Positions 61,561-64,000 of a stretch of DNA of 64,000 nt are shown piece after piece. Positions within the stretch are counted from its first letter, which is position 1. Each line of letters starts with the position of its first letter. The position numbers were made by a program, and so were the translations under genes. The notes under the pieces are model-generated. The model searched no databases, was not told the origin of the DNA, and saw only the letters and a program-made list of their open reading frames with translations. Source of the stretch: Zavarzinella formosa DSM 19928 (GTDB lineage Bacteria; Planctomycetota; Planctomycetia; Gemmatales; Gemmataceae); NCBI RefSeq assembly GCF_000255705.1, contig NZ_JH636444.1:417304-481303 (forward strand), given 5' to 3'.

Positions 61561-62883
61561 TCAAAGGCGTTTGATGAGAACCTGCGAATGGCGGCCGCTG
61601 CGGTCGTAAATTAGGCGCCTCGCCGGGGGGAGATCATCCGGGGTTCCGAGTTGAAATCCCCCTTTTTGAACAAAGTAATTGATCGCCTGGGTGGACAGGC
61701 AAAACAAAACCTCGTGGCCCAATGTTCGGGCGAGTTCTTCCGCATAACGAATGATCCGCACGCCGATGCCCCGGTTTTCGTTCCGGTTATCGACATAGAC
61801 GCAGGCGAGTTCGGCCTTTTTTTGTTCCACGAATTGGTGCAATGCCCCGCAAGCCACGGGGTTTTTGTCCACTTCAAAGACGAAAAAGTCGTCGATCTGG
61901 CGTTCGACATCGGCTCGGGTGCGTTTCAGGAGTTCGTCCGCCTCCACACCTTGTTGGATGAGGGCGTGGATCGCCCGGAGATCTTTCTTTTGGGCTTTGC
62001 GGAATGATTGGTATTCGTTGGCATGAACCAGCGTGCCGACGCCGTCGTTTGAAAAAACCTCGGCGAGCAACCCCTCCGGGGTGGTCCCGTCGATGATGTG
62101 AACGCGGGGAATCGACGACTTGGAAGCCTTTGTGGCGTTTTCCAGCTTGGAAATCGCCTCCACGGGCTGCAGTTCGGTCCGATGTTTTTTGAGGATGGCA
62201 ACCGTTTCGTCGGTTGTGAGGGTGCGCAATGTCCGCCCGTTGAGCCGGGGTGGTTTGTGGGCTGAGAGGTAAATAAGTTTCACCGCTTGGACGGCCTTGG
62301 CCACCTCGACGGCCACGGCATCCGAATTAAGCCGAAACGTTCGCCCCTCCCCGTCGAAACCCAACGGGGCGATGACGGGGATGATATCCCCGTCAAGCAG
62401 GGTTTTCAGGACGGCCGTGTCGATTCGTTCCAATCGGCCAGTCCATTGATGATCGATTCCTCCGAGGATGCCGGCCGGGTGGGCGACGATGGAATTGGTC
62501 GCGGCCGCCCGCAGGTCGTTATCTGCGAGTCCCTGGAGAACTTGATGGGTGACACTTTGCGAAGCTTGGATGCTCAGACGAAGCGTGGCCGGATCGGTGA
62601 CGCCGATTCCGTCGCTATTGCTGAGGCGCAAGCCCTCTTTCGCGGCGGCCTGGCGGATTTGCAGACCGGCGCCGTGGACGATGGCAACACCGATTCGCAG
62701 ACTGCGAAGGAGTTTGATGTCCAGCATCAAGTTGGTGAAGTTATCGTCCGAGACGATGGCGCCGTCGATCGCGATCACAAAGACCCGGTCGCGGAATTGC
62801 GGGATGTAACGAAGAATCTCCCGCAGGTCGGTCAGTCGCAGCATGTAACGTGATTCCGGGCCGGCGGCACGGGGGATCGACAT
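61561..62883 (-). CDS. argA: N-acetylglutamate synthase (amino-acid kinase plus GNAT)
   Basis: A 440-residue protein fusing an amino-acid kinase fold (about 25-285; FVIAIDGAIVSDD, VAIVHGAGLQIRQAA, DIIPVIAPLGFDGEGRTFRLNSDAVA) to a C-terminal GNAT acetyltransferase (about 290-440; ACVYVDNRNENRGIGVRIIRYAEELARTLG). This is the ArgA layout, giving the first step of arginine synthesis, with the kinase domain serving as the arginine-sensing part. The start has GGGAGGAAG directly upstream. It diverges from the thioredoxin reductase gene across 79 bases. The speA gene in the window draws on the same arginine pool. Confidence 0.92.
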   Translation of the reverse strand: MSIPRAAGPESRYMLRLTDLREILRYIPQFRDRVFVIAIDGAIVSDDNFTNLMLDIKLLRSLRIGVAIVHGAGLQIRQAAAKEGLRLSNSDGIGVTDPATLRLSIQASQSVTHQVLQGLADNDLRAAATNSIVAHPAGILGGIDHQWTGRLERIDTAVLKTLLDGDIIPVIAPLGFDGEGRTFRLNSDAVAVEVAKAVQAVKLIYLSAHKPPRLNGRTLRTLTTDETVAILKKHRTELQPVEAISKLENATKASKSSIPRVHIIDGTTPEGLLAEVFSNDGVGTLVHANEYQSFRKAQKKDLRAIHALIQQGVEADELLKRTRADVERQIDDFFVFEVDKNPVACGALHQFVEQKKAELACVYVDNRNENRGIGVRIIRYAEELARTLGHEVLFCLSTQAINYFVQKGGFQLGTPDDLPPARRLIYDRSGRHSQVLIKRL

Positions 62884-62962
62884 CTTCCTCCCCGTCGCCG
62901 GTCATTCCCCCTATTGTTGACTACGGAAGTCCGCAGGCAAGACGAAAGACACGGAGTATCTC

Positions 62963-64000
62963 ATGGCAAGCGTGGAAAAAGTCGTGATCATCGGAAGCGG
63001 CCCCGCCGGTTGGGCGGCGGCGATCTACACCGCCCGGGCGAATCTCAACCCACTGGTGATCGAAGGCGACCCCATTAGTGAAAAGAACCGGCAACAGGGC
63101 ACTCTTCCCCTTGGTCAACTGAACCTCACGCTCGAAGTAGAAAATTATCCCGGCTATCCGTCCGGTCACACACGGGAACTACTGAAGAGCGCCCTGCCTG
63201 AAGAATCGCAGCCATATTGGGTGGCCGCGAACAAACCGCAGCCAAACCACGGGATCAACGGCCCGGAATTGATGGAGTTGATGCGGCAACAAGCAAAGAA
63301 TTTCGGCACGCGAATTGTTTCCAAAGATGTTTTGAAGGTTGATTTCTCAAAGCAGCCTTTCACACTGACCACTCACGACGGTGAAAAGGTTCAGGCTCTT
63401 TCCGTGATTATCGCCACCGGGGCAAGAGCGAATTATCTTGGATTGCCAAGCGAAGATGCGTTCAAGAACCGGGGTGTTTCCGCATGTGCGGTTTGTGATG
63501 GCGCGCTGCCCCGATTCAGAAACAATCCGATCATCGTCGTCGGCGGCGGCGATTCGGCGATTGAAGAGGCCAATTATTTGGCGAAGTTCGGCAGCAAAGT
63601 TCTGTTGCTGGTCCGCAAAGACACATTTCGGGCCAGCAAGATCATGCAGCAACGAGCCTTGGACAATCCCAAGATTGATGTGCGCTGGAACACGGAACTG
63701 CATGAAGTTTTGGGGAACGACGACAAGGGTGTGACCGGCGTGAAGTTGCAGAACAACAAGACGGGCGAAATCGTCGAACAGCCTTGCACCGGGGTGTTTC
63801 TCGCCATCGGCCACACGCCCAACACAAGTTTCCTCGACGGGCAACTTAAACTGACGGATAAAAAGTACATTCAGTGGACCACCCCGGCCCGGACTTATAC
63901 CAGCGTCGAGGCTGTCTTCGCCGCCGGGGACGTGGCCGACGACTATTACCGGCAGGCAATCACCGCCGCCGGTTCCGGGTGCATGGCCGCTTTGGATGCC
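62963..64000 (+). CDS. trxB: Thioredoxin reductase (3' end cut by window edge)
   Basis: FAD/NADPH flavoenzyme that reduces thioredoxin. The visible 346 codons include the FAD loop [19 protein letters not shown], the redox CAVC in SACAVCDGA, the NADPH loop [14 protein letters not shown] and the C-terminal FAD segment [29 protein letters not shown], so only a few residues are missing. An insert of about 30 residues ([18 protein letters not shown]… ) lies between [10 protein letters not shown] and GPELMELM, where E. coli TrxB has almost none. The start has CGGAG 6 bases away. Confidence 0.95.
   Translation, partial: MASVEKVVIIGSGPAGWAAAIYTARANLNPLVIEGDPISEKNRQQGTLPLGQLNLTLEVENYPGYPSGHTRELLKSALPEESQPYWVAANKPQPNHGINGPELMELMRQQAKNFGTRIVSKDVLKVDFSKQPFTLTTHDGEKVQALSVIIATGARANYLGLPSEDAFKNRGVSACAVCDGALPRFRNNPIIVVGGGDSAIEEANYLAKFGSKVLLLVRKDTFRASKIMQQRALDNPKIDVRWNTELHEVLGNDDKGVTGVKLQNNKTGEIVEQPCTGVFLAIGHTPNTSFLDGQLKLTDKKYIQWTTPARTYTSVEAVFAAGDVADDYYRQAITAAGSGCMAALDA

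Overview
The window reads as chromosomal DNA of a planctomycete, most likely a Gemmataceae-like member of the Planctomycetota. The pointers are a DUF1552 gene paired with a PSCyt1/DUF1587/DUF1592/DUF1588/DUF1585 cytochrome gene, a very large ThuA-LamG-propeller protein, zinc-ribbon proteins with one membrane segment, a tetrahydromethanopterin enzyme (Mch), FHA proteins, and an LptD/OstA-like barrel protein. It is moderately GC-rich and densely coded. I saw no tRNA, rRNA, phage, transposase or CRISPR array. The lineage call is inference from gene content only.

Layout. 1-3.3 kb (minus): MDR dehydrogenase, TauE/SafE exporter and class II fumarase, the last cut by the window edge. 3.5-3.9 kb (plus): small FHA protein. 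3.95-7.05 kb (minus): trpD, a variant nucleoside hydrolase, a secreted unknown and a DnaJ-type zinc-finger protein. 7.2 kb (plus): lexA. 7.8-14 kb: zinc-ribbon membrane protein, single-domain response regulator, 1464-aa secreted multidomain protein. 14.2-19.4 kb: speA converging on accC, with a 40-bp perfect inverted repeat between them; accC, accB and an M24 peptidase form a minus-strand operon. 19.5-23.1 kb (plus): larB, a YhaM-like HD protein, mch and a parvulin-like isomerase in tight series. 23.1-29.1 kb (minus): two-domain polynucleotide kinase-phosphatase, UvrC-like nuclease, a degenerate and an intact HtrA-like protease side by side, and rph. 29.2-36.8 kb: zinc-ribbon/KPEP-repeat protein, FHA-coiled-coil-pseudokinase, DUF4139-like secreted protein. 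37-46.1 kb (plus): DUF1415, WD40-like protein, then DUF1552, an internally duplicated protein and the DUF1592 cytochrome. 46.2-51.3 kb (minus): ettA, an ABC ATPase and an FtsX-type permease. 51.4-57.9 kb (plus): radical SAM protein, lipoyl carrier (GcvH-like), ferredoxin, then the LptD/OstA-like barrel. 58-62.9 kb (minus): zinc-ribbon/pseudo-caspase protein, SRPBCC protein, acidic protein, N-acetylglutamate synthase. 62.96 kb to the end (plus): thioredoxin reductase, cut by the edge.

Two themes stand out. First, the HemN-like radical SAM, GcvH-like lipoyl carrier and two-cluster ferredoxin look like one redox unit of unknown purpose; a 9-bp direct repeat spaced by two helical turns sits at its putative promoter. 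No glycine-cleavage or lipoate-synthesis gene is beside it. This is my best candidate for an undescribed system. Second, several proteins have enzyme folds whose catalytic residues are replaced: the PDZ-nested protease-like protein, the kinase-like domain, the caspase-like domain and the HD domain. They may be scaffolds or sensors rather than enzymes.
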